From contig NZ_FSRT01000003.1 in NCBI RefSeq assembly GCF_900143015.1, forward strand, positions 248,001-312,000: a DNA stretch of 64,000 bases, written 5' to 3'. Within the stretch, counting starts at the first letter, position 1. The number at the start of each line of letters is the position of its first letter. Source of the DNA: Fibrobacter sp. UWB11 (lineage in GTDB: Bacteria > Fibrobacterota > Fibrobacteria > Fibrobacterales > Fibrobacteraceae). Below, piece by piece: positions 52,454-60,288 of this stretch. A program made the translations under genes and the position numbers. Under the pieces are notes generated by a model. That model saw only the letters and a program-made list of their open reading frames with translations. It was not told the DNA's origin and made no database searches.

Positions 52454-53806
52454 TCACTTAATCAAATCAATAATCTTGCCAATGCGGGTGAATCGAACAC
52501 GGAACGGAATGCGCCACCAAGTAAGCGGATTGCCGAGAGCAAACTTTCCATCATCATTTTCAAACGAGAAGTAAATGATAAATGCCTTTGCACGAATATT
52601 GCGCAGCGAAACAAGTCCCCAATAACGGCTATCGGCGGAATTGTCGCGATTATCGCCCATCATAAAGAATTGCGGATACTTAACAACATAGCGGTCAATT
52701 TTTTCGGAACCCAGATAAAGGTTGCGCTGGATTTCAAAATGGTTCTTTTCTTCAACTTCAGTAGAATCCGTAGAATCAACCGGTGCCGGAGGCACCATGT
52801 TAAGGCGCTTCACGTTACCATCGAGATCCTGAAGAATAGAGCCTTCAAAAGACACATAGCTTACAGGGCGCGTAAAGCCGCGGTTCAAATCAGGATCGTG
52901 CGGATCGAGCATCGGCAAAAAGCCAATCTTCGCAAGTTCCCTGAAATAGTTGAACGGCATCGCTCCGGACAAAGAATCGCCAAGAGTGAGACGCTGCTGG
53001 AGCACGGTCTGGTTTCTCGAAAGCATCGCATTCAGCAAGAGAGAGCGATCGTTCTCGACCGGGAATTTGAAATCATTAAACACGTAATTGTTGTTTTCAC
53101 GGCCATTACGCAAAAGCGAAAGTTCCAGGCGCACAGAAGAATCCGGATTTTCCTGAGCCACAAGCGAACGTAGCCACCAGAGTTTAATCATCGGGAGAGA
53201 ATCTACGTACAGCGTATCGCCAACGGAGGGCACCACAAATTCTTCGACTTCGTCTCTCGGCGAAAGCGTGCGAACGCTAGCGGTCCACTTTCCGAATGCG
53301 GGGAGCGAATCCTGACGCTTGCCGTTCAAGAAAAGTCTGCCACCATGAACAGCAACGGTATCGCCACTTACAGCAACACAACGTTTGATGTAATCCTTCG
53401 GGCCATCAGCGTAATGCACCAAGTGCGGCTGTCCATTTTCGGGGGCATGGTCCCAATAGTAATTGCCCAGCATAAGTGCGTTGAACAAATGCGTGTAGCG
53501 CTTGGGATTGTTATCGGGATATTCCGGTTCGCCCGGATAGCGGAAAATGACGACATCGCCATGTTTAGGCACTGCGTATCCCGGGAAATTCTGGTTCGAG
53601 AACGGAATCGGCGAACCATAAGTAAACTTGAGGCCAAGCAAAAAGTCGCCAGTCTTGAGCGAATCTTCCATGGAGCCGCTCGGAATCTGGAATGCCTGGA
53701 TAACGTACTGGATAACAATCAGTGCAAGGATAACCGGTACAATAACTTCACGTGTAAATGATTTAAGAAACTTCTTTACGTTCTTTTTTGGAGATGTCTG
53801 TTCCAT
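52454..53806 (-). CDS. lepB: Signal peptidase I
   Basis: A 450-residue S26 peptidase that cleaves signal peptides at the outer face of the inner membrane. One N-terminal helix (REVIVPVILALIVIQYVIQAF) precedes box B with the nucleophile (IPSGSMEDSL, Ser near 45). The general base is in YIKRCVAVSGD (Lys near 140), and box E is MMGDNRDNSADSRYWG near 380. Between the last two an insert of about 200 residues makes it longer than the E. coli enzyme (324), as is common in Bacteroidota-like groups. ATG 53806 follows GGGAG; an in-frame TTG four codons upstream is less likely. Confidence 0.94.
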   Translation of the reverse strand: MEQTSPKKNVKKFLKSFTREVIVPVILALIVIQYVIQAFQIPSGSMEDSLKTGDFLLGLKFTYGSPIPFSNQNFPGYAVPKHGDVVIFRYPGEPEYPDNNPKRYTHLFNALMLGNYYWDHAPENGQPHLVHYADGPKDYIKRCVAVSGDTVAVHGGRLFLNGKRQDSLPAFGKWTASVRTLSPRDEVEEFVVPSVGDTLYVDSLPMIKLWWLRSLVAQENPDSSVRLELSLLRNGRENNNYVFNDFKFPVENDRSLLLNAMLSRNQTVLQQRLTLGDSLSGAMPFNYFRELAKIGFLPMLDPHDPDLNRGFTRPVSYVSFEGSILQDLDGNVKRLNMVPPAPVDSTDSTEVEEKNHFEIQRNLYLGSEKIDRYVVKYPQFFMMGDNRDNSADSRYWGLVSLRNIRAKAFIIYFSFENDDGKFALGNPLTWWRIPFRVRFTRIGKIIDLIK

Positions 53807-53818
53807 CAATACTCCCAA

Positions 53819-54583
53819 TTACAAACTCTTGACCGTCTTTACAAAGTTACGGCTAACGGTAATCTGTGTTTTATTCTTGTCTCGAAGCACAACGCAAAGG
53901 CGGCCACTGTCCGTCTTACGTATTTCGGAGATATAGTCAATTGCCACCAAATGCGCACGATGCACGCGAACAAACTGGCGCGGGTCAAGCCGCTTTTCCA
54001 ATTCCACAAGCGTAAGGTCAATAATGTACTGCGATGTGGTCGTGTATGCGGTCGTGTACTTTTCTTCGCTCTGGAAACGAATCACCTCGTCCATGTTCAC
54101 AAGCAAAATGCGGTCAGGTTGCTTGACCTGCAAGCGCTGCATGTAAAGGCCGCTCGCGCTCATCATTTCCTTGAACTTGTCCCACGAGAAATCTGCCGGA
54201 ACGCCTTGTCCGCTTTTGTGCGGCATGCGCTTATGGAGTTTCGCCATTGTCGCCTGCAAACGCTCGGGATCAATCGGCTTCAAAAGGTAATCAACGACAT
54301 TTTCTTCGTATGCACGGAGCGCAAAGTTGTCGTAGGCCGTCGTAAACACGATGAGCGGAATATCATCTTCGTTCAGAGACTTCAATACTTCGAAAGCATC
54401 CATATCCGGCATCTGGATATCAAGGAAAATGACATCCGGATCGAGTTCATGAATCTTTTCAATCGTCTGCGCGCCAGAAGCCGCTTCGCCCAGGATTTCA
54501 ATTTCGCCCGAATAAGCTTCGAGCAGGGAACGCATGCGTACGCGTGCTAGAGGTTCGTCATCGGCAATTAAGGCAGTAAACAT
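53819..54583 (-). CDS. LytTR-family response regulator
   Basis: A 254-residue regulator. Receiver domain residues 3-118 with the acidic pair ADDEP, phospho-acceptor Asp55 (VIFLDIQMPDMDAFE), switch Thr (FTTAYDNF) and VDYLLKPID. LytTR DNA-binding domain residues about 150-250 (LVNMDEVIRFQSEEKYTTAY; FVRVHRAHLVAIDYI). No histidine kinase of the LytS type is adjacent, so it is an orphan in an envelope operon. It ends 12 bases before lepB. Confidence 0.93.
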   Translation of the reverse strand: MFTALIADDEPLARVRMRSLLEAYSGEIEILGEAASGAQTIEKIHELDPDVIFLDIQMPDMDAFEVLKSLNEDDIPLIVFTTAYDNFALRAYEENVVDYLLKPIDPERLQATMAKLHKRMPHKSGQGVPADFSWDKFKEMMSASGLYMQRLQVKQPDRILLVNMDEVIRFQSEEKYTTAYTTTSQYIIDLTLVELEKRLDPRQFVRVHRAHLVAIDYISEIRKTDSGRLCVVLRDKNKTQITVSRNFVKTVKSL

Positions 54584-54595
54584 ATCGATAAGCTC

Positions 54596-55024
54596 TTACT
54601 TTTTAAGTTTTTTATAAAAACGAATTAGCACAGCCTTCATGCCATCAGAATCACGATAGACATCGCCAAGCTTCATAAAGGCAAGATTCCCTACCCTATC
54701 ACGCTTGAACGCCCAATTTATCGAATTCTCCGACAAGCTGACCTTAACAATACTATCGGCATACACGAACGTTCCGCGGAGCGTATCGACTTTCGCGGAA
54801 TCTTTGAGGATAGTCTCGACAGCAACAACCTTGCCGTCATTGAACAAGTCCATATCTACAACACGCTGCCTGCAATCATCACAAGGCATTTTTCCTGAAT
54901 AAAAGCCAAAAACATCCGCAGGAATTTCTACGGGCGGCAAATCAGGAAGCGGCTCCGTTTTTTGTTCGGAACATCCCAAAAAAAGTCCACACAGCATTAC
55001 AGTTAGCGCATAGGCATACTTCAT
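54596..55024 (-). CDS. NlpE-like lipoprotein
   Basis: A 142-residue lipoprotein; ATG 55024 opens a signal peptide with lipobox LFLGC. GFYSGKMPCDDCRQRVVDMD matches the N-terminal NlpE barrel, including the CxxC that in E. coli NlpE senses copper and redox stress at the envelope. The remainder (GKVVAVETIL; GTFVYADSIVKV) continues the beta-barrel pattern. A TTG start eight codons earlier is possible. It lies 12 bases upstream of the LytTR regulator in the same transcript; a link between the envelope sensor and the regulator is tempting but unproven. Confidence 0.78.
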   Translation of the reverse strand: MKYAYALTVMLCGLFLGCSEQKTEPLPDLPPVEIPADVFGFYSGKMPCDDCRQRVVDMDLFNDGKVVAVETILKDSAKVDTLRGTFVYADSIVKVSLSENSINWAFKRDRVGNLAFMKLGDVYRDSDGMKAVLIRFYKKLKK

Positions 55025-55070
55025 GCATAATAATCTAAAAAAATTCAATCAAGACAAAAGGAAGGCTGCT

Positions 55071-55970
55071 TTAAAAACCGGTAGAATAGACCAGTCTAAA
55101 GCCAATCGTCACTTTGGATTGCGCAGGATTTAGCTTTTCACGTTCCTTTGGTGCAAGTGCGGTTACCTTGTCCGACCAGCCACCACCGCGGATAACGCGA
55201 AAATCACCAGTTTTGGGGCCCGCGTAATTATTGCTCCCGTTTTTCGGATAAGTGTCATACCAGTCATTTACCCATTCAGCAACATTACCGGCCATATCGT
55301 AAAGACCAAAAGCATTCGGCAACTTTTGAGCCACTTCATCAGGACCCGTAGTTTGTCCATAATACGCATACTTTGTTGCAACGTCGGTATCCCAATAATA
55401 CGTCGTCGAGGTACCACCGCGAGCAGCCACTTCCCATTCATTTTCAGTCGGGAGGCGGATGGATGCAACGGAGTAATTGATGGTCAAATCTACTAAAGAA
55501 GAATCACCGGCAATGGACTTGTAAACATAGGCCGTATCAAGCCCAACAAGCTTTGAGAACGCATTGCAGAAGAGTGCTGCACGGAACCAGTCCACATCCG
55601 AAACGGCGCGATTTTCGCCACTCTTAAGCTGTTTCGGCAAACTGTTCATGACAAATTCATAGGTCTTTTGAGTCACTTCCGTTGTTGCAATTGCAAACGA
55701 ATTGACTCCAAAAGAATTCACACCACGGGTAATCGTTGCCTTGGGAATAGTCGACCATTCGAACATGGTAAAGACCGTGGAGTCCACCTGCGGCGAACCT
55801 TTACTCGAAGACGACTGATTCACGGGGGACGAACGGCCATTATCACTAGGGATAATAGCTTCGCCTTCGACAGACTCACCACTAGCCGTGCAGGCTCCAA
55901 GCGCAAAGCACATTCCAAGCGATAAAACCGCTACCGACACGCCATGCGATAAAATCTGTTCCAGACGCAT
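55071..55970 (-). CDS. Formylglycine-generating-enzyme-like (SUMF1) lipoprotein
   Basis: A 299-residue lipoprotein (CFALGAC) with GGAGGGTG before the ATG. The mature part is an FGE-sulfatase fold: FAIATTEVTQKTYEFVM, IRLPTENEWEVAARGG, FGLYDMAGNVAEWVNDWYD and VIRGGGWSDK. Of the two active-site cysteines of true formylglycine-generating enzymes I see no clear pair in the C-terminal part, so it may bind rather than oxidise a substrate. This fold is widely reused in exported Fibrobacter proteins. It starts 21 bases downstream of the large M6-like gene. Confidence 0.85.
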   Translation of the reverse strand: MRLEQILSHGVSVAVLSLGMCFALGACTASGESVEGEAIIPSDNGRSSPVNQSSSSKGSPQVDSTVFTMFEWSTIPKATITRGVNSFGVNSFAIATTEVTQKTYEFVMNSLPKQLKSGENRAVSDVDWFRAALFCNAFSKLVGLDTAYVYKSIAGDSSLVDLTINYSVASIRLPTENEWEVAARGGTSTTYYWDTDVATKYAYYGQTTGPDEVAQKLPNAFGLYDMAGNVAEWVNDWYDTYPKNGSNNYAGPKTGDFRVIRGGGWSDKVTALAPKEREKLNPAQSKVTIGFRLVYSTGF

Positions 55971-55991
55971 AGTTCACCCTCCGTTTATCGA

Positions 55992-58900
55992 CTAACGAAC
56001 GACACCCACGCGGTAAAGTTTCTGTTTCGTCTTGCCGCTTTCGAACTTGACCTTCAGTCGAGCGGTATAGATATCGCTACCGAGATTATGCAAGTCGAGG
56101 TTAGCTTGGTTCATGCCAGCAACGCCATCCGGGATATCCTTCTTGAACACGCACAAACCCGTAATGTCATAAAGTTCAAGCTTTATCGAGCGCGGCTTAG
56201 CACCAAGTCCCATGCGGACCTTCGCTTCGCCACCGCGAACCGGGTTCGGGAAAATGAAGAATTCCGAAATTTCATCCTGCGATTTTACAGCATCGACATC
56301 GCCAAGCTTGGATGCATCGAAGAATCCCGTGCGTTCATTGCCCGCAGCCGGGAGTGACCATGCCGACGCAGCCTTTTCGGCGCCATCGGCGGCCTTGTCC
56401 AAGCGGAACGCAGTCACGCGATTCCTGTGGAATGCGTAAAGTTCAGGGCCTTTGGAATTCTTGACCGCATCCGTTACAAAAATGCTCATCGGCGCAATCT
56501 GCGATACAGAATCGATTATTTCAAAGCCGCCTGCAGCAATCGGGAAACGGTCAGAAACGCGTTTGCCCTTGCCCATGTATGCGTAAACAAGGCCATCGCT
56601 TGACGGCACCAGAATTTCAGGAATCTTATCGCCAGTCACATCGACCACAAGCGGGTCACTATGGAATCCGTAAATCGGAGTACCACGATTAATCGTTACC
56701 GGGAAACCATCAATCGGGAGGCCAAAGCGATCAAGAGCATAGACCAGATTGTCGCCCAGGAATACAATTTCCGGATAAGCATCGCCATTCAAATCGCCAA
56801 AGGCAATTCCAGAATTTTCATCATAGAGACCACTTGTACCAGAAGCCCCGCGCTTATAGACATGCGTCCATTCGGCAGACTGCTTACCACCTTCACCAAG
56901 TTTAAAGCTAGCCACCGTACCGCGACTGCCAAGCATCACCGCTTCAACTGTTCCATCGCGATTCAAGTCCGTACATGCCACATGGAACTTTTCATTCTTG
57001 GATGCATTCACCTGCGCAATTCCGGCATTTTGCTTGCTAAAGCTCGGCTTTGCATCGGCCTTGTTTTCGAGCGAGAACTTGCGCATAAAGATTTTGCCAT
57101 CTTCACCAACAACAACCGCGAAGTAATCTTGCTTGTCCACCTTGCAAAGAGCCATGTCTTGCGGGTGAGCGATATTTTCGGTCGAGGTAAATGAGCGAGT
57201 CATTTCGTCAGTCAAGTTCACAGTCCAGAATCCCGAATCTGAAGCAAAGAACAAGTGCGAACTTGCAACAATCGGGCCAACCAATGCGGACTGAATTGAA
57301 GGAGCGCCCGAAACGGATTTTTGCAGATCCATCACGTCTTGCATCGGAACGCCAGAATTAAACGATGTACGCACCAAATGCTTTTTGTGCAAGGAATAAA
57401 CGCGTTCGCCATCGCCTGCAAGCCCGACAAGAGGACCATAGCTCGGGCCCAAGCGGTACAGCGGCACATCTACAGTCTTATTCTTTTGCGAGACCTGCTT
57501 TTGCACCACAGACGTATCCGAAACAAAAAGCGTATCGCCAAGTGCGTTCAACGCCTGGAGCGTTCCATCTTCAGAAGCAAACACAACAGCCTTGCCCGTC
57601 GATTCATCTTCGTAATTGACGAACACGGCTCCGCGCACAGCACTTGCAAGCCCAACATTCTTCGGGAACTTCGAATTTTCGATGCTGCCGTCATCAACGC
57701 TAATCGTCACACGAATAACAGGCGCCGCAAAGTTAATGACACTATCGCCCATGAACGCATTTGCTGTCTTTTCGACGCGAGCGTCCTTCGGAATTTCCAC
57801 AGAAATCTTGAAACCGGTATAACCACCCTGCGTTGTCGCTGTATTGGCATAACCTGTCGGCAAAATCGTCTTGACCGTATCAAACTTCTTGTCCTTAGCG
57901 TAGCGCAAATGCGGGAGCAAGTCCGCACCACTACCATAATCCTGAGTATCTTCACCAATTGCATTCTTGAACATTTTTCCAATGCTCAAAACATTGTCCG
58001 ATTCCACAAGCGTAAGTCCAAACTGGTGATCGCGATTGAACTCGCCACCCCACTGGTTTGCAGACCCATAGCGCAACGATTCGCGCAAATACCAGTCATT
58101 CACCTTCCATACGGCAATCCCGCTCGCCGGGAGGCCCGCATCAAAGCTGTTCACGCCAAGCACAAGGCCACTTGCCTTTTTCTCATTGCGCTTGCATTTG
58201 CCATCGTTGCAAATACTATCCTCGAACACCGTATAGAGGCTATCTACAAGAATAGACTTAAAAGTCGTATCGTTATTTTGCTTTGCCTCGCCAAGATAAA
58301 CCTTTACCGAGCCATCCTTATTCCAGGAACGCTGGCGGTTTTCAATCAAGATGTATTCGCTTGCACTCAAAGGGACCTTCACAATTTCGGTCCCGAGACC
58401 GCTACCTGCAGCAGCAATATCGACCGTTACCGGATGCCCCGCCGTCGGGCGGACCTCCTTGACGTTGGACCAGCCCATGTATGCGCGTTCCCAAGCCGCA
58501 GGCAACACTGGGAAGAATCCGTTACCCGCATTGTAGCCCGCAAAGTCCATAATATCAAAATAACCGAGACGCGATGTTCCCTTGACATCGTCGAACGTAT
58601 TGGGCAATCCGAGTTCGCGACCGATCTGGTTCACCACGATACCGTTGATACCCCAGTTAAGCCCATCCTGCGAAGCCGTTTCGCTCACCACCATCATGGA
58701 CTTAATTGTATCAACCGCGGCACCTTTCAGCACAATACCGTTATTCACGGAATCCTTTGCAATTACGACACCCGGGAGAGTATCCGGCAAAAAGACCCAT
58801 TCGTTACGTGAAATATAGACGTCAAAAAAATCACCCGGCGTATTCGCACCCTTCGTACCCATACTGCCGCCATCCAGCAAGCTACTGGAACCGGCATGTG

Positions 58901-59411
58901 CAATCATGAACGCACGCTTGGTATTCGGATTCTTGGAAAGCGGAATATTGAACGGAGAACCGTTTTCGGACTTGTGCGCCGCCATCACGGCATCATAGAC
59001 AAAGCGCAAGTAATCGCAACTGCGAGCAGAATCGTACTCGGCCGTTTTTTCGCCCTTCATCTTTTGCGTGCGGTTATAGTCAATCATCTGCTTGTCGAGC
59101 GTGTAGACCGTAGGAAGGATGCTATCCTTGATGATAAGCTCGCCACCGCTTGCCGCCTTGTAATAAGCGCTAGCAAAATTCAAATGCTTTTGCCAATAGT
59201 ATTTATTGCCGCGGCTTTCGGACGGATCCAGGTTGTAAGTCCCGGTATCGGAGCCAAAAACACCCGTACCCGTAGTAAGCGAGTTGTCGGGAGATTCTTT
59301 CTTGAACTGCACGCGCAGCACGAAAACTTCAAGCGTGTCAGCGGCATGCGCCAACGACATTAGGGAGAATACACCTAAAAACAATGCGAAAAACTTGGCA
59401 TTCAACTTCAT
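55992..59411 (-). CDS. Large exported protein with degenerate M6 peptidase domain and type IX-like sorting signal
   Basis: 1139 residues. The signal peptide (FFALFLGVFSLMSLAHAAD) is followed by an M6 (immune-inhibitor-A-like) domain over about residues 25-340: the order VVNQIGRELGLPNTFD, LGYFDIMDFAGYN, PAAWERAYMGW matches AHE.GH.LGLPDLYD, DLMG, SAWEK..LGW. However, the zinc motif HExxH reads NQIGR (Asn261, Gln262, Arg265), so all three ligand/catalytic positions are changed. Residues about 640-1020 contain FG-GAP/VCBS-like units (IAFGDLNGDAYPEIVFLGDN; VVDVTGDKIPEILVPSSDG). The last 85 residues (FFIFPNPVRGGEAKV to the end) resemble a T9SS type A sorting domain. Probably a surface binding protein. 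Confidence 0.85.
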   Translation of the reverse strand: MKLNAKFFALFLGVFSLMSLAHAADTLEVFVLRVQFKKESPDNSLTTGTGVFGSDTGTYNLDPSESRGNKYYWQKHLNFASAYYKAASGGELIIKDSILPTVYTLDKQMIDYNRTQKMKGEKTAEYDSARSCDYLRFVYDAVMAAHKSENGSPFNIPLSKNPNTKRAFMIAHAGSSSLLDGGSMGTKGANTPGDFFDVYISRNEWVFLPDTLPGVVIAKDSVNNGIVLKGAAVDTIKSMMVVSETASQDGLNWGINGIVVNQIGRELGLPNTFDDVKGTSRLGYFDIMDFAGYNAGNGFFPVLPAAWERAYMGWSNVKEVRPTAGHPVTVDIAAAGSGLGTEIVKVPLSASEYILIENRQRSWNKDGSVKVYLGEAKQNNDTTFKSILVDSLYTVFEDSICNDGKCKRNEKKASGLVLGVNSFDAGLPASGIAVWKVNDWYLRESLRYGSANQWGGEFNRDHQFGLTLVESDNVLSIGKMFKNAIGEDTQDYGSGADLLPHLRYAKDKKFDTVKTILPTGYANTATTQGGYTGFKISVEIPKDARVEKTANAFMGDSVINFAAPVIRVTISVDDGSIENSKFPKNVGLASAVRGAVFVNYEDESTGKAVVFASEDGTLQALNALGDTLFVSDTSVVQKQVSQKNKTVDVPLYRLGPSYGPLVGLAGDGERVYSLHKKHLVRTSFNSGVPMQDVMDLQKSVSGAPSIQSALVGPIVASSHLFFASDSGFWTVNLTDEMTRSFTSTENIAHPQDMALCKVDKQDYFAVVVGEDGKIFMRKFSLENKADAKPSFSKQNAGIAQVNASKNEKFHVACTDLNRDGTVEAVMLGSRGTVASFKLGEGGKQSAEWTHVYKRGASGTSGLYDENSGIAFGDLNGDAYPEIVFLGDNLVYALDRFGLPIDGFPVTINRGTPIYGFHSDPLVVDVTGDKIPEILVPSSDGLVYAYMGKGKRVSDRFPIAAGGFEIIDSVSQIAPMSIFVTDAVKNSKGPELYAFHRNRVTAFRLDKAADGAEKAASAWSLPAAGNERTGFFDASKLGDVDAVKSQDEISEFFIFPNPVRGGEAKVRMGLGAKPRSIKLELYDITGLCVFKKDIPDGVAGMNQANLDLHNLGSDIYTARLKVKFESGKTKQKLYRVGVVR

Positions 59412-59428
59412 GATTATAATTTACAAAA

Positions 59429-59456
59429 GTAGGCCGTAAGCAGTAGGCTGTAGGCA
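59429..59456. repeat. Heptanucleotide tandem array in the 5' leader
   Basis: Four 7-base units (GTAGGCC, GTAAGCA, GTAGGCT, GTAGGCA) lie 18-45 bases upstream of the M6-like gene start. Confidence 0.8.
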
Positions 59457-59502
59457 GAAAAAAGTTACTCGTTAATTGTTATTAACTAATAATTTTTAGG
59501 AT

Positions 59503-60282
59503 TTACTCACCGATGAGCTTATAACTTCTCGGGATATTGAGGCGCCAGGTACCCGAGCCAAAGGGTTTTCCGCGATTGACTCTTCTCACATCCAAGTCGA
59601 GGAAGGTTGTCGTATCACGAACAAAAGAAATTTTCGACGGAGTTTTGACACCCTTGAATTCCTTGTATTCCCCGATAATAATCCGTTCGCGGCTCCCATC
59701 GCGGCCAGGCATTTCGAGCCACTGCACTTCGCCATTCTTTTCGGCATACGCAAAATGGCGGCCCGACATTTCACGGGCTTCGACAATTTTCATAGCGACA
59801 GAATCGGCGTCAACGGTATCGCGCGACGATTTGACTTCGAACTTTTCAGGCAAAACCTTTCCGTCAAATAGCCCCGCCACCTGATGAATATGTACCAGCG
59901 GAAGCGACGGATCGTTCAAAAGCCCGACCATGTAGCCGGCGCCCTTCGTGTACATCTTTTCTATGGGGAACACCATCTGCCAGCCATCCTCAAGCCACAA
60001 GAGCGAGGCAACGCCAATGCCAAGCGTGCCCGTCAATTCCATGCGGTAGCGCTTATTCGGGACAGAAAAGAGGACAGCATCCAAATCTTGAGTCTTGCCA
60101 TCCGGCAAATAAATCGTGAGCGAGAAAAAAGCCTTCAAGCTGTCAGCAGGGGCCTCGGCACCGGGAACAGCAGGAGCAGTCGATTGCTTTCCGCCAACGC
60201 ATCCGGTCAAAAGAAGCGACAGCAATAGCAGTAAAAACAATCCCCGCACAAGGGCAGAACATTTCGCCACATTGAAGGTCAT
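59503..60282 (-). CDS. Lipoprotein, possibly LolB-like fold
   Basis: A 259-residue lipoprotein (LLLSLLLTGC, Cys28) with an Ala/Pro linker. The body is beta-rich (AFFSLTIYLPDG; KRYRMELTGTLGIGVASLLW; WQMVFPIEKMYTKG), recalling the LolB/LppX-type half-barrel in which the second strand set refers to a lipid-bound surface. It begins six bases after the TPR lipoprotein gene and overlaps its operon; the two may be partners. Assignment of fold is tentative. Confidence 0.68.
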   Translation of the reverse strand: MTFNVAKCSALVRGLFLLLLLSLLLTGCVGGKQSTAPAVPGAEAPADSLKAFFSLTIYLPDGKTQDLDAVLFSVPNKRYRMELTGTLGIGVASLLWLEDGWQMVFPIEKMYTKGAGYMVGLLNDPSLPLVHIHQVAGLFDGKVLPEKFEVKSSRDTVDADSVAMKIVEAREMSGRHFAYAEKNGEVQWLEMPGRDGSRERIIIGEYKEFKGVKTPSKISFVRDTTTFLDLDVRRVNRGKPFGSGTWRLNIPRSYKLIGE

Positions 60283-60288
60283 ACGAAC

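Noticed and set aside
57321-58811. A 496-codon open frame on the plus strand
   Set aside because: Antisense to the M6-like gene, whose signal peptide, domain order and sorting signal are all in the minus frame.
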